64,000 nt of DNA from Berberis thunbergii (lineage: Eukaryota; Streptophyta; Magnoliopsida; Ranunculales; Berberidaceae), in NCBI GenBank assembly GCA_003290165.1, contig QNQO01000649.1, positions 310,001-374,000 of the forward strand, given 5' to 3'. Within the stretch, counting starts at the first letter, position 1, and each line of letters begins with the position of its first letter. The notes below the pieces were generated by a model. The model did not search any database, was not told the origin of the DNA, and saw only the letters and a list, made by a program, of their open reading frames with translations. Shown piece by piece: positions 11,410 through 23,679 of the stretch. The translations under genes and the position numbers were made by a program.

Positions 11410-13268
11410 GAAAATCGCCCAAAACTCTTGCAGAAAATATGGTTTTCAAAAAGGAAAACTATATTTTCATGGTCTAAAAGCCGCGTGAGTTTGACTAACC
11501 CGAAATTGACATCAATACCTCTCCTAATTTCACAAATCCCCAAACCCATATCCCAAAACCTAAACCCAACTCACTCCCCTCTCTCTGGAAAACCCTAGAA
11601 GACGAAAATCGAAAAAAAAACATATCTCCAATTGAGGTACGAAGTATCTAATTGAATTCATGTGAGCCCCAAATGTTCAAAGTTTTTGTAAATCTATGTG
11701 TAATAAGGTGGCTTTTTTGAGTTCATAAATTGGAGTACAACCAGGGTTACACTTGGTGGATATTCAGAATGTATTTGAAGTTACACTTGGTGGAAAATCA
11801 AAATTTTTTAATATAATTGAAGTGCAACTTGATTATAATCAATGCAGTTCGAGTTAATGCACACAATGTATATAGGAGTGCAACTTGGGTTACACTTGGT
11901 GACAACCTTGAATAAGCATGATAAACAAAGCGCATATTGGAGTTCAACTCGGGTATAGTGATTTGTACTAGGCAATTTGAGTGCAACTGAAATTACATTT
12001 GGAGGAAATACTAAAAAATTCAAGTGTAATTCGTGTTTACTCAATAACGAACCCTTCGCAGTCCAGAACCGATTTAAAGACTAAGCGGATTAATCGGATT
12101 TAATCGTTCTACTTTTTCGAAGTAAATTATAATGAATAATATATTTTGACAATAAGAATTAATAAGACAAGTATTATATAGCAACAAAAATCCTATTATA
12201 GAGCACATAATGTAATCATGTCCAAAATATCACACATTGTAGAGAAACCACCACCACCACCCAACATGACGACAACCACCACCGCCCAACAGAATAATCT
12301 CGAATTTTCACCGATTAATTGGTGACCGCTAATTCCAAAAACTAAATACCTAGTTCGGATCGGTGTACCCCCGCGGCCCCGCCACAAATAACCCAAACAA
12401 TGATAGATTTGAGTGCAACTAAATTGAAAAAAGTAAATTGTAACCCAAATTATATTTCTTCCTCGATTATATTTTTCAATTCTTCTAACACCTATAATCA
12501 GTATACAACACCAACACAAGATATTTAATTACTACAGTAAAAGAAATTTATCTTGTTTTATGAGTGAGTGTAACACCGAGTTGCATTCCAATTTGTCTCT
12601 TAAAAATCACTAAAACCAGAGTTGAAAAATGCACTTTGTTTCCTATACTTGTTCAAGATTGTCACTAAATGTGTAACCCAAGTTGCACTCCTATGTGCAC
12701 TATATGCATTACACTTGAATTGCACCCAAGTTGCACTCCAATTATAGTCAAAAATTTTGATTTTCCGCCAAGTCTAACCTATGTTGCACTCCAAATACAT
12801 TCAGAAAATTCACCAAGTGTAACCCAGATTGCACTCCAATTTATACACTTAGAAAATGCTTCACACCTTGAAATTTCAAGGATTTACGATAACTAACGAA
12901 GTTGTGAAAATGAACTAGTTACACCCTATTTAGTAAGACCCCCTTACAACCTCAATTGGAGATATGTTGTCCGCTTCGATCTCCTCTTTCATCCCTTTTC
13001 GAACTTCTTGTTCAATCTTCCTCTTCGAACTTCTTATTCGATGTTCCTCTTCAATATTCGTCTTCCATTCGTCTTTCGACTTCTAGGGTATTCCTGAGAG
13101 ATAGAAGTGTGTTGGGTTTGGATTTTGGGATAAGGGTATTTTTGAAATTAGGATGGTATTGATGTCAATTTTGAATTAGTCAAACTCACAAGATTTCTAG
13201 GCCATGAAAATATAGTTGTCTTTTTTCAGATAACCATACTTTCATGCAAGGAGTTTTGAGCAATTTTC
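11410..13268. mobile_element. Long-TIR foldback element, probably a non-autonomous Mutator-like element
   Basis: Two arms of roughly 650 bp are imperfect reverse complements. The left arm runs from GAAAATCGCCCAAAACTC at 11410 to about 12060. The right arm runs from about 12570 to 13268, reading GAAAATTGCTCAAAACTC when reversed. Matching landmarks within the arms include ATATTTTCATGG, TGACATCAATACC and GTTACACTTGGTG. The roughly 500-bp centre has no coding frame. Long TIRs starting GAAAAT are typical of MULEs. The flanks TAAAGAAAT and TGAACTAAT agree at only 6 of 9 positions, so the TSD is not proven. Confidence 0.7.
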
Positions 13269-13621
13269 TGAACTAATAAACTTAATAAAAACATAAACAT
13301 TCCCTTTGAAGTTTTAATTCATTAATTCAAGTCCAATTTACAATCAAGCAACATAATCCTATTCCGTTTGGGAGCCCTAGTCTCAATTATTCTAATGGGC
13401 TTATTTGGACCCATCCCATCTAAATAAATAAAATAATAATTTCCATCATCCTCCTCCCAAGGTTGAAGTTAGTCCACAAGCTTATTTAGTTGGATTAGGC
13501 CTATGTAAGCCTCATAGTTATCAAGTTAGGGTACGACTCTAATTTTGAGTCTAGGGTTTTTATTGGCTTGAAAAGATTCTAAAATAGGGCTCTAGGCCAT
13601 TTATTGTGATTAGATTTGAAA
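13269..13621. other. Intergenic, no gene seen
   Basis: AT-rich DNA between two transposons; no coding frame or repeat recognised. Confidence 0.45.
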
Positions 13622-13629
13622 TGATGAAC

Positions 13630-14241
13630 CAAGGAAGCACAGACTCTTCGAAAAACTTAACGTACTCATATCCAATACTGAAACTCGCCCGACATGTCTC
13701 TGACACGCGTCAGACACATGGTTAGTGTAGTCAACGTGTGGGACACGTCTCCGACACACCCAAAACTCGGTTAGAACAAAATCAAGACTCGACAACCAAC
13801 TTTATTTTATATTTTACTTTTAGGTGGGCACATATAACCACCTAATTTAAAGGTTGTTAATCCATTTAAAGTTTTTTTTAAACATTCAATTTCGATACAT
13901 ACAAGAGGGTGATGAAGCATAGCGGTAGTCTATGCTTCTTTTCCCCTTTACTTTGCTTTTTTTTTGTTTGCGACAGAGTCATCTTCTTCTCCAAATTTTT
14001 ACATCTTCTCTATGTTTTTTCTTCTTTATGTTCTTTTTTTAAGCATAATTTGTGCTTCATTTTCATAATACTTTTATTTTTTAACTTAAACTATTTCTTT
14101 ATTAGATTATTGTTTATAATCATATGACTTACATTTTAAAAAAATTATGATTTGTAGTCGTGTCCTCAAGTCCTAGTTTTTTAAAAACTGTCGAGTCAGC
14201 GTGTCCGACAAGACGCACGTGCTCGTGTCCGTGCATCCTTG
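13630..14241. mobile_element. hAT-type non-autonomous element, copy 1
   Basis: Starts CAAGGAAGCACAGACTC and ends in the complement of CAAGGATGCACGGACAC, so it has about 17-bp inverted ends. The interior is rich in CGACACG/GTCAGACAC motifs and shares long stretches with 14623-15205. The 8-bp flanks TGATGAAC (13622-13629) and TCATGAAC (14242-14249) differ at one base. No transposase frame is present. Confidence 0.8.
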
Positions 14242-14622
14242 TCATGAACTGAAACTCCGAAGAGTTTATTATTTTTATTTAGTTTATCCATGTTTCGGAG
14301 TTTTAACTCTAGAATAGAGTTCTAGCTTAATCAAACTCATGCATCCACAAAACATTTTAAAGTTAAGATATTATTGACTTCGGTTTTGGAAAACTTCTTT
14401 TAAGTCGAAACAACCATGTATATTATAGTATTGTGCAAGAATACAAGAAATGAATTTGAAGAAAAGTGAGGAGATATAAAAAGGCCATAATATTCATACC
14501 ATATACTTTTTAAACTTTAAACAAAAAATTGGGGATTAAAATAATGATCTTTATAAAATAGAAAATAAAGGAGGAAGAAAAGAAGGAAATCCCTACTCTA
14601 ATCTTGTTCATAATATTATACA

Positions 14623-15205
14623 CAAGGAAGCACAGACTCTTCAAAAATTTGCCGCATCCGTGTCCGACATGTATCCGACACACGACTCTCGCTCGATACG
14701 CCTTCGACACGCGTTAGACACTTGGTCAACATGTCGACAGGTGTCAGACACATGGTCAATGTAGTCAACGTGTCAAACGCGCCTTCAATAATCCCGGAAC
14801 TTGGTCAAGACTCGAAAACCAACTTTGTTTTATTTTTTACTTTTGGATGTTTGCAAATAACCACGTAATATAATAGTTGATCCATCTGAAGTGAATGACT
14901 ATTTCACTTGCGATTTAAGACAAATAGGGTAAAAAGCCACTAAAACATAGAAATAGTATATGTTTTTCTTAATCCTTGCTTATTATTTTTTTCTCATTTG
15001 CTTATTTTCTCCTATATTTCTTCTCTACTTTAATTTTTTCTTGCAACAATGTCATCTTCAAGACACTCTAGGAAGGCACTTTATTAGATTAGTATTTATA
15101 TTTATATAATTTATTAAAAAGATAGTATGACATTTCATGTCCCCGAGTCCTAATTTTTGAAAAATTGTCGAGTCTACATGTCTTATCAGTATCCGTGCAT
15201 CCTTA
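14623..15205. mobile_element. hAT-type non-autonomous element, copy 2
   Basis: Same family and orientation as 13630-14241. It starts CAAGGAAGCACAGACTC and ends GTGCATCCTTA. A perfect 8-bp duplication, ATTATACA, flanks it at 14615-14622 and 15206-15213, which assigns it to hAT. No coding capacity. Confidence 0.85.
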
Positions 15206-15213
15206 ATTATACA

Positions 15214-15770
15214 TTATATATATATATATTTGCCTTTAGTGGTCCCTCTTTTAAGGGAGTGTCTGACCTGCATATATATAAAAAAGCATGTTTCGGTTTG
15301 ATGTGCTTCATATGCAAATTTTCCAATTTGCTATGTTTTAATGAATGAATTAATAAACAAAAATATAGGATCACTATGTTATTCATACAACTAATATGCT
15401 ATTCTATGCATTAATGGTAAATTCAACCCAATGGTAGGCATAAGTACCCTATTTGTGCTAAAATAAATGACCTACCCCTAGTGCATATACATTTTCTATA
15501 TTAGCATATTATCCTTCAGATGTAGCACAATAAATTATTGATACTAAGTAGATGCTCCTAACAGTTTTCAGTAAAGATTAAAATTACTTGAGTTGTGCAG
15601 CTGAGAACTATATGGTTTAAACGAATTTCCCTTGTGGCTTAGTGCAGAAGGTATTTTTATGTTGGATGTAGCCAAGTCTTGTGTCTGACACGGTTCCAAA
15701 ATGGTTTGCCTATTGCTTCCTTGTCAAACACTTGGAGACCAGGATAGTGTAAGAAAACCAGGGCAGATAG
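15214..15770. other. 3' flank of the R3H gene
   Basis: No coding exon recognised with confidence. If the CAG|GTATGA at 15771-15779 were spliced, a final exon could lie here; reading after CCAAG at 15729 would add only six codons before TAG at 15710. I see no match to the Gln-rich tail that I recall for related proteins. Confidence 0.35.
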
Positions 15771-18700
15771 TCATACCTGTGGAAATGGTAGGTGAACATG
15801 TTCATGAGTATTGATGAATGGCATTCCAGGTCGTGGGCAAGGATAATGAGATGAGTGCAGATAAATGCCAGAGTTGGAGGGGGCACCAACATGATTAGGA
15901 TTCAACTGTGGCATCATTGTTTCAGGAGGTCCATAACCAATTCCAGAAGGGTCCCACGGCGCTCTTAAGTGTTGAGGGATTGGACGAGGTTGGTGCTCAA
16001 CAGACATCTGAGGCCTATGAGTTGCACCAAGCTGTGGAAATTCAGTATTGTAGTTCACAACAGGGGAGTACAAAGGCTGCATGGTGTAAGGTCCTCCAGT
16101 AAATCCAAATCCAGGATCAAATCTTTGCATGTACCTGCAAAAGCATGTGATTGCTCATATTCATAAATGTGATGTTACATAACAAATGTGACCAAACATT
16201 CTTGCAGTCACTATAAAGCTTCTTCTTCATTTTCATCTGTAAAGTTTTTTGTTCAGAGAACAGAAAAAATCATCTTTCTAATCCAAGGTTAAAAGCATGT
16301 TTCTCTGACAAATCAGACGGTAAAATGCAAAAGAGCATAAAAATAAAAATAATAGGTCTTGCCTCTTCTAAAAAATGCTGATCCAAAACCTATAGAGGGC
16401 CAAACATTAAGCTAATGCATAGGAACCTATGTCTAAAAAGGATACAGTTATTACTAAGAAAAAAATAAAAGGAAACGGAAAAGTGTACGAAAACCGTCTA
16501 GCCCATATTATTTACCGAAGTGCATCTCAAATTATTCTTCACTTGAGTGAACAGATTTTTTACGAGAAAAGCAAATGAAACAACAGTTTCTAGATCCTGA
16601 AGATGGGAATTCTTTTAAGAGGATTAAGAATTCATTCTTTTTGTCCATAATATTTGATCATGTAGAAAGTTTACCAGATGTTGATGTAATTGGGTTATTT
16701 AGTAATATTAGTATTTTATCAATATTAGTTCTAGTATTATTGTAATAGGAAATTAGTTTCTCATTAGATTTAGGGTTTGTTTCTTGTAAGAGAAGTTAGG
16801 CCAATTATAAATGAGGCATAGGTTGCCGATTGATGAAGAGAATTTATTTGTCTTCAATTATTATTTTTTCAATTATCATCAATTTATTTCAATTTCTATT
16901 TCATTTTTAATTCTCATTTATTTGCAAGTGTAATTGGTAATTCCATCAATTGGTATTTGAACCGAATGGTTATTATTATTTGATTCAATTTGAAGATAAT
17001 TGTTTGTGAAGAAAAGTTTGAAAGATGACATAGTAAGAGTTTGCAAAGATGCACCTGATTTTCATCACAGAATTGAGGGCAAACCTATATTTGATTTTCA
17101 ACAAGGCTATGAGACAGACCCAAACAACACCACCATCACCGACAGAGGCCACATGGGCCCACACCTAGCACCGTCGACGGTGGCGCCAAAGGCCAACAAC
17201 CCCTTCCAGCTGCCTCTCCACAACCCGCCCAAGACAATACAAACACGGACCACCAACACCAATCGCTCCCCGACAACGATTGACACCATCCCCAGTCAAT
17301 CAATTGGCCAATTCCCAACGTCAAAAAGTCGATCAACCCACTATTCAATCCCACATAATTGATCGATGGCTCCAAAAACCCCAATCGAATGATCGACAAA
17401 GCCAACTATTGTGTCGCACCAATTGATCGCATCGCCACCATCCTTCGTCGATTGGCCAATCCGTTGCCTCCATCCCCGATCGCCAAACTTCCCCTGATCA
17501 ATCACATCCCTCTTCATCCCACATCCTTCGATCACCCTTCTGTCGTGGTCGACCAAAACCCCAATCCCTTTGCCACCACTCATCCTCCATTAGAACACTC
17601 TTTCCCTCCATTGCAACCCCACTCTATGTTTCAGTTTATGATCAAGGATACTTTCTAATTCAATCCCTGTTGCAAATTTTATTATAGTCCCGCATTTTTT
17701 TTAATCAATCTCAAGTCCCCTATGGCTATTTACCTTCACAGATTTCAATTGGTACCACTACATGCTTCTCATTCATTTTTCGATGATGATCGAGATATTT
17801 GCAACCGAATTAATGGACGAGTACCACCACAGGACAAAATTTATGATCCAATTTGGAACAATTTTAATTTTCAGACATTTGCACACATGCATTGAAATTT
17901 TGTAATGGATCTCCTTTGAGAAAGGGACTTATCTTAGATTTGTATTTGATGACTCACTTTGGAATTGAGTTTGTGATCCCACCAATTATAAAAGCAAATC
18001 TCGAGGGTCAACTTCTAATCGGACATTTCACCTAGTGTTTTCTCAGTGGTTGTTTGTGTTCCTTGAACTTCTTCAACTTTAAGCATGAGGACGAGCTTTT
18101 TCGACCAAGTGAGGTTGATGTAATTGGGTTATATTATTTTTTAGCAGTATGAGTTATAATATTATTGTAATTAGGTAATATTTAGGGCATTGATTTCCAA
18201 TTAGGTTTAGAGTTTGTTTCTTCATAGAAGTTAGGTCAATTATAAAAAAATATAGGTTGTCCATTATTAGGAGGTTAACTGATGAAAAGAATTTATTTGT
18301 TTATCGGTTATTATCTTTCAATTATCGTCAATTTATTTCAATTTCTGCTTTATTTTCAATTCTCATTTATTTGACGATAAAGCAAAAACTGAAAAAGAAT
18401 TTATGATAACTGAAAGATAATAACTTAAAGCCAAATAAACAAATAATTTTTTCATCAATCAACTTCCTAACAATAGACAACCAATGTTTTATTTATAACT
18501 GACCTAACTTTTTTAACAAGAAACATACCTAAAGTTAATTGGAAACTAATGTCTTATTACAATAATACTCGAACTAATACTGCTAAATACTAATATTACT
18601 AAATAACTCAATTACATCAACCTCTCCAGGTGGTAGAAGTTTGTCCTCAAGATTGAAATGGAAAAAGTCAGACGAGCATAAACAACTAAAGAGGTAACAC

Positions 18701-21700
18701 ACAGTCAAGCACACGAGCAGAAAGCGACCCCAGACTTTTCATGTGTAGTTGTTGGCATCTCAAATAATCAAATGAAAATATGGCACACGTGAGAAAGACC
18801 AATGTGAATACTAAGCCAGGATTAGATCTACTGCCTGACTAGAAAGTTGTGTGAAATTTTTTTCTCAAAATGTGCCTAACATTGATCCAAATTGGATTAT
18901 AAACACTATTCTGCGATGTCACATGACCCAACCTCTTGTGGTAAATAGCTTCAGCATTAAAATCACTATAGTCAACAATTTCTGGTGGTACAAAGCAATG
19001 ACAACAACTACAAATAACTTAGGCATTGGAGTATGGTGCAAGTAGGCGCGGTTGTATTGACTGAATTTGTGGGGGCAAATAGCCATAGGGGACCACAAAT
19101 TGATTTTAAAAAATTAGGACAGGGATTGTAATAAAATTTGCAGCACATAATGAATTAAAAATTATCCTTTCTTCACAAACTGAAACACGGAGTGGGCTAT
19201 GATCAAGCGATGGAGGGAAGGGGGTTTCAACGGAGGACAAGCGATGGCAGAAGGGTTGGGGTTGCGATTGATCAGGGGAAGTTGGCGATGAGGATGGGGT
19301 TGGTGGACTAATCGATCAACGGAGGATGGTATCGCTGCAATCGATTGGTGCTGAGGGTGGACGAAGGAGGAGGCTCGATCGATGGGGTGCGACGATTGGC
19401 TTTGTCGATCATTCGACTGGGGTTTGAGAAGCCATCGATCGACTGTGTGGGAATGAAAAGTGGATTGATCGACTTTGTGAGGTTGTGAATTGGCTGATTG
19501 ATTGACTGGAGAGGGTTGTTGTCGATTGATGATGGGGAGTCAATCGTTGTTGGGGAGCAATTAGTGTTGGTGGTCTGTGTTTGTATCGCCTTGGAGGGGG
19601 TGAGAAGGCGATCGACATCAGGGAGGGGTTGTTGGCCTTTAGCACCACCGCCGACGGTGATGGGTGTTGGCCAATGAGGCACTGTCGGTGGCGGTGATGC
19701 TATTAGGGTCTATCCCATGGCCTTGTCGAAGATCATATCCAGGTCTGCTCTAAATACTACGAAGCCTACACTCAATTATGCCTTAAATTCTGCGAATAGC
19801 AGGCGCATCCCTTCAAAAACTCTTATTGTCATCTTTCAAATTTTTCTTCAAATCTTCTTCTTCAAGGTGAAATAATTTAACTAATTAGAACCGTTCGATT
19901 CTGATACCAATTAATAGAATTAAACTTGCAAATAAACGAAATTGAAAATAAGGTAAAAATTGAAATAAATTGACAACTGAAAAACAATAATAGAAAGACA
20001 ACTAAATAAATAAATAAATTATTTTCATCAATAAATCTACTAATAACCTTATTTATAAGTGACCTAACTTCTCTAACAAGAAAAAACTCTAACTCTAATT
20101 GAAAACTAAAGTCCTATTAAATACTGCTGAAGACTAATATTACTAAATAACCAAATTATGTTTTGTTTCTCTAGTTTGCAGCAGTGACAGACCCCACCCA
20201 CTCTCTACTATTGTTGGGGGAAAATGTCCTTTTGTGATTAAAAAAAAAAGAAGTAAAATATATGTTGCTTTTTGAGTCATAATGTTTTTGTTTCTGCAAC
20301 AAGTCCTGAGCTTTTTAGTTCGCTAACAGAATATCATCATTGCATCCAATGTCAGTTAGCAAATCTTGGACCCTATTAAAATAGTGTCCAGGCAATGAAG
20401 TAATTTCATGAGCAACAAGATACCTGTCATAGCTCCTGTCATAGTCTGGATCCTTGCGATCGACCTCCCTGTCCCGAAAGATAGCCACCTTATTGTTTGC
20501 CCTGTACCTACTGACTGGTTCCTTTTCTACCCTACCTCTACCTGTTCTACTGCTACCTGAAGAGGAATCATGCAAACCCCTGCAGAAGCTCAGATCAGGA
20601 CCTTCAACTACAGGTTTCTCATCCACCCTTGTTGGCCCCAAGGAGCAAGGCTGGAATATGTCTTGCATTGTGGGTTCGCTTTCTGCCCTCCCATTGGCAC
20701 CATTACCACTACTACTAGAGCTAAATATTCGTGCACGAGCTCTGTTATACTCTTCTTTTCTTTCCTCCACGCTTTTAGCTTGATTTGCCTTGGATGAATT
20801 TGAATTTGCACCATTGCCACCTTGTGACCGCTTCTGTGGTCTCTGCTTGATTGCAACCTTAACAGCGGCGCTCTTCTCTTCTTGTTGTAAGTTTACAGGA
20901 ATGTCTGCCAGGCGAATTGGTGGACGGCGACACTCAGTAGTCTTTCGTACAATAATTCTGGAACCCGACCCATCTGGTAGGTTGTTGTCCAGTATAACCA
21001 TAGACTGCAGACAGTAATGCTGAGCCACACGGTGAGCTGCCAACCTCAAATAAGATGTAGGCAACTGCTGAAACTCTAGCTGCTGTTGGGTAGGATCGTG
21101 AATGAATTTCTCAACATCTTGTTCCATTCGAAGAACTGCCAAAGGAGAACTAGGTTATAGGAGGGCATTTATTTTCTAGATTAAAAAAAAAAAACCTTCA
21201 ATAGAGACATTTTTCCTGAAAAACAAACAAACAAACAAACAAAATTGAATATGGTTGATGCATGAATAAAGAAGCAATATATAGAGTAAGTAACAGTATC
21301 CCTACTTGGGCCACAGCAACAGCAGGAGTAGCCATGTGTGTGTGTCTTGAGTTTGATCTCGGCTCAGTTTTTCAAAAATGAGGCTAATGTCACTGCGAGG
21401 CACAAATACAATAGCTGTATGTGCAGGAGTCTTGATATTAAACGAGTTACTTGATTAGCTATACCTCCAAATGAAGGAGAAATCTCCAATACAATAATTT
21501 TCATAGTGTGTTCATCATATCTATATGTACACTAACAGCAAATCCATCCTTGTAATCATCCAACATAGGTTTTAGAAATAATGAACGTCAAATCCTTTGA
21601 GAAATACTCCACAGCCTTTAAAAAAATATTTAACTAAGCACAGCAATTAAAGTAAAGTCCAGCATATATAGTGAAAATAACAACAAAAAACTGATTTCGG

Positions 21701-22702
21701 TGTTCAGGCCTACATTGTTTGACCTAATTGATTACTTTGAACTCCTTGCAAACAACTCTACCAGCATTTTTTTTTAAATCTCAAGTTATCTTTCTTGTAA
21801 GAGTTTCAGAATGTTCATTCTTTGGAGGCCCTTTAACTCATTATACTTTCTTTCCTATTTACACTCCACCTCATCACCACATTACCGCCTTAAACTACAT
21901 GGGCCCAAGCCCTTGTATAATTCGGGGCTGCGTGTGCATGCATGCTTTAGAATACCAACACTACCTGTATAAGACCATTGGGAACTATATCGCAAAAACA
22001 CTACCTCCAATACTCGAGTACTGCTTTAGATTAACAACATTGTTAGAATTTGGCATGACACTGGGTTCTAAAAGACTAAAACCAAGCTTACTTCAATCGT
22101 AGCTACACTTTCTGGCTACGAGCAATCTAAAAAAAACATTGCTAAGACTACATTCTAGCTACACTTTCTCACTACGAGCAATCTAAAAAAACATTACTAG
22201 CTACACTTTCTCACTACGAGCAATCTAAAAAAATATTGCTAAAACTACATTCGCTCACGTCACCCCTAGATATTTCACATTAAAATTTAAGAGATAAAGT
22301 GGTTTTCAATTCATTGTAACTAAGAATCAAACCAGGAAAGCAAATTGAAAGACAAAGATACAAGTTAACAAATAAACCCTAATTCATCAGATACTTCCGT
22401 AACGAAAGCTAACCAGATAAGCGCTCCCTAGGGTTCTGCAAGGCCTCCCTGAGAAACTGATCGACTTGATTGATAGCATCATCAGAAATCCTATCCGAAC
22501 CACCACCAGTAGCAGCAGAAGTAATAGCTGCTGCTGCTGGTGGATCATCGAACGCCGAAGAAGGATTGGTGGTGGTGGAATTCTTCTTCTTGGAGGAATT
22601 AGAAGAAGGATCGACCATCAAACGGGTCATGGTGGCGTCCAAATCGGCCATCTCCCATGAATCAGGGGCGCCAGCGGGATCCTCAACAGAGCCGCCCTCC
22701 AT
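15771..22702 (-). CDS. R3H and SUZ domain protein, RNA/ssDNA-binding
   Basis: Three coding exons on the minus strand: 22702-22414, 21135-20424 and 16134 to the TGA at 15771-15773, giving 454 residues. Junctions are clean: TCTG|GTTAGC to GGCAG|TTCTT gives RERLS-VLRMEQ, and GACAG|GTATCT to TGCAG|GTACAT gives SYDR-YMQRF. Exon 1 is acidic and Ser/Ala-rich, ending in VDQFLREALQNPRERL. Residues about 98-165 form an R3H domain with the R126-x3-H130 signature (SYLRLAAHRVAQHY). A SUZ-like segment follows (about 163-235, ending VEERKEEYNRARARIFSS). The tail is Pro/Gln-rich (FDPGFGFTGGPYTMQPLYSP). Related plant proteins bind single-stranded nucleic acid and are thought to act in mRNA metabolism. The second intron is 4.3 kb and holds two LTR elements. 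The stop codon lies directly across a possible splice donor (CAG|GTATGA), so the last few residues are uncertain. Confidence 0.88.
16682..18374 (+). mobile_element. Short non-autonomous Ty3/gypsy-like LTR element A, in R3H intron 2
   Basis: Direct repeats at 16682-16926 and 18116-18374 start TGATGTAATTGGGTTA and end near CTCATTTATTTG(CA). After the first LTR comes a decayed initiator-Met primer site (TTGGTATTTGAACCG, near 16950). Just before the second is a gypsy-style tail with ATGAGGACGAGCTTTTTCG. The 1.2-kb interior holds a GATCGA-rich region and a short open frame (17000-17362) of unknown identity, with no protease, RT or integrase. It is therefore a LARD/TRIM-type element. Confidence 0.7.
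18375..20161 (-). mobile_element. Short non-autonomous Ty3/gypsy-like LTR element B, inverted relative to A
   Basis: Same family as 16682-18374 on the opposite strand. LTRs lie at about 18375-18619 (truncated at its outer end) and 19927-20161. The primer site TTGGTATCAGAATCG (about 19906-19920, complement) matches the initiator-Met tRNA type. The polypurine stretch ACCACCTGGAGAGG (18620-18635, complement) sits beside the 3' LTR, preceded by CTTGAGGACAAACTTC. No coding domains. The two elements meet 3' LTR to 3' LTR. Confidence 0.7.
22098..22256. repeat. Threefold tandem repeat, unit about 42-56 bp, in R3H intron 1
   Basis: Three copies of TAGCTACACTTTCT followed by CTACGAGCAATCTAAAAAA start near 22100, 22156 and 22198. 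Units 1 and 3 also share TTGCTAA(G/A)ACTACATTC, which unit 2 lacks. Confidence 0.8.
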
Positions 22703-23084
22703 GGCCGCTGCTGCTGCTGCTGAGCCTGAGAAGAGAAATCTTTTTAGGGTTTGGGGGAATTGATGGAGCAGAGGTCATGGAATTAGGGTTTGATTTGGGG
22801 AATTACGGTGATCGTCCATCGTATTTGGGGAAAAATTAGGGTAAATAGTGATGATGAAGAGAAGAGAGAAGGAATCGTTGTTGGGGAATGACAGAGGAGA
22901 GAATCGAAATCGCGAAAGAGAAAGGGAGAGTTGTGTGTTAGAGAGGAGAAGGAAGGAAGGAATTAATCGATAAGGGTTGGAATTTTGATTGACGTGTGCC
23001 TGGGTTTTCACTGTCCCACGCGGACTGGGCTTCTAATTCAGATCTATTGGCGTCGGTTTGGGTTGGCAAACATCAATAGGAATA
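22703..23084 (-). promoter_or_regulatory. 5' leader and promoter of the R3H gene
   Basis: Upstream of the ATG at 22702 the minus strand carries a pyrimidine-rich leader with TCTCTC/CCTTCCTT runs and no clear TATA box, which fits a broadly expressed plant gene. The Pack-MULE at 23094 lies about 390 bp upstream of the ATG and so bounds the proximal promoter. Confidence 0.45.
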
Positions 23085-23259
23085 TAGGATACGCGAAAAT
23101 TCTAAAATGCACCGGAGATTCACCGGGAGAATAGTCTGGATGGTGCCAAGCACGTGAGCATCAAAAGGGCAGAAAAAAAAAAAAAAAAATCTCAAATCAA
23201 ACACCATTCTCTCCCCTTTCTCTTTCACACAAGTCTTCTCTTCTTTCTTCAAACCGACA

Positions 23260-23552
23260 TGAAACAATTCACTTGTTTGTCAAATTCAGACTGCCACCAA
23301 CAACAAGAAGATCTATCATATTTCTACACCCTCTTCCAAGGAGCTATCAGCGAAATGAATACCACCACTACTACTACGCCTACCTCCTCCATCGAAGAAA
23401 AGAAGAAACGAAGAAGAAGATTGCCGACTGAAGAAGAAGAGGTGGTTGATCGTTTTGGGGATCGTTTTGAGGATCCCACTCTACTACGCCCACTATTTCG
23501 ACCGATGATGGCCCTTCATTCAAAACCCCCATTCAAAATCCAGCAGAAGTGA
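23260..23552 (+). other. Unidentified open segment inside the Pack-MULE
   Basis: An open frame from ATG at 23260 to TGA at 23552, about 97 codons. It contains a Thr run, a basic KKKRRRRLPTEEEE stretch and PTLLRPLFRPMM. I do not recognise it. It could be a second captured gene fragment, since it is separated from the peroxidase piece by a run of about 22 A, or non-coding filler. Confidence 0.3.
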
Positions 23553-23679
23553 AGCATCGCAAGACTAACAATTAACAAAAAAAAAAAAAAAAAAAAAACC
23601 ATTAGAAATTCATCAACAATTAGGCCCAAAAAGAAGCTAAAACAAAAATAAAGAAAACCCAGAAAGAGTAACTTCAGTC

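Noticed and set aside
16682..20161. A single 3.5-kb LTR element spanning the R3H intron
   Set aside because: The outer repeats are inverted, not direct, and each half has its own primer site and polypurine tract, so two elements in opposite orientation fit better.
20454..20797. Plus-strand open frames opposite R3H exon 2
   Set aside because: They are antisense shadows of the R3H coding exon with no features of their own.
22470..22763. Plus-strand frame rich in Ala/Glu opposite R3H exon 1
   Set aside because: Antisense of low-complexity coding sequence (Ala, Ser and Asn runs).
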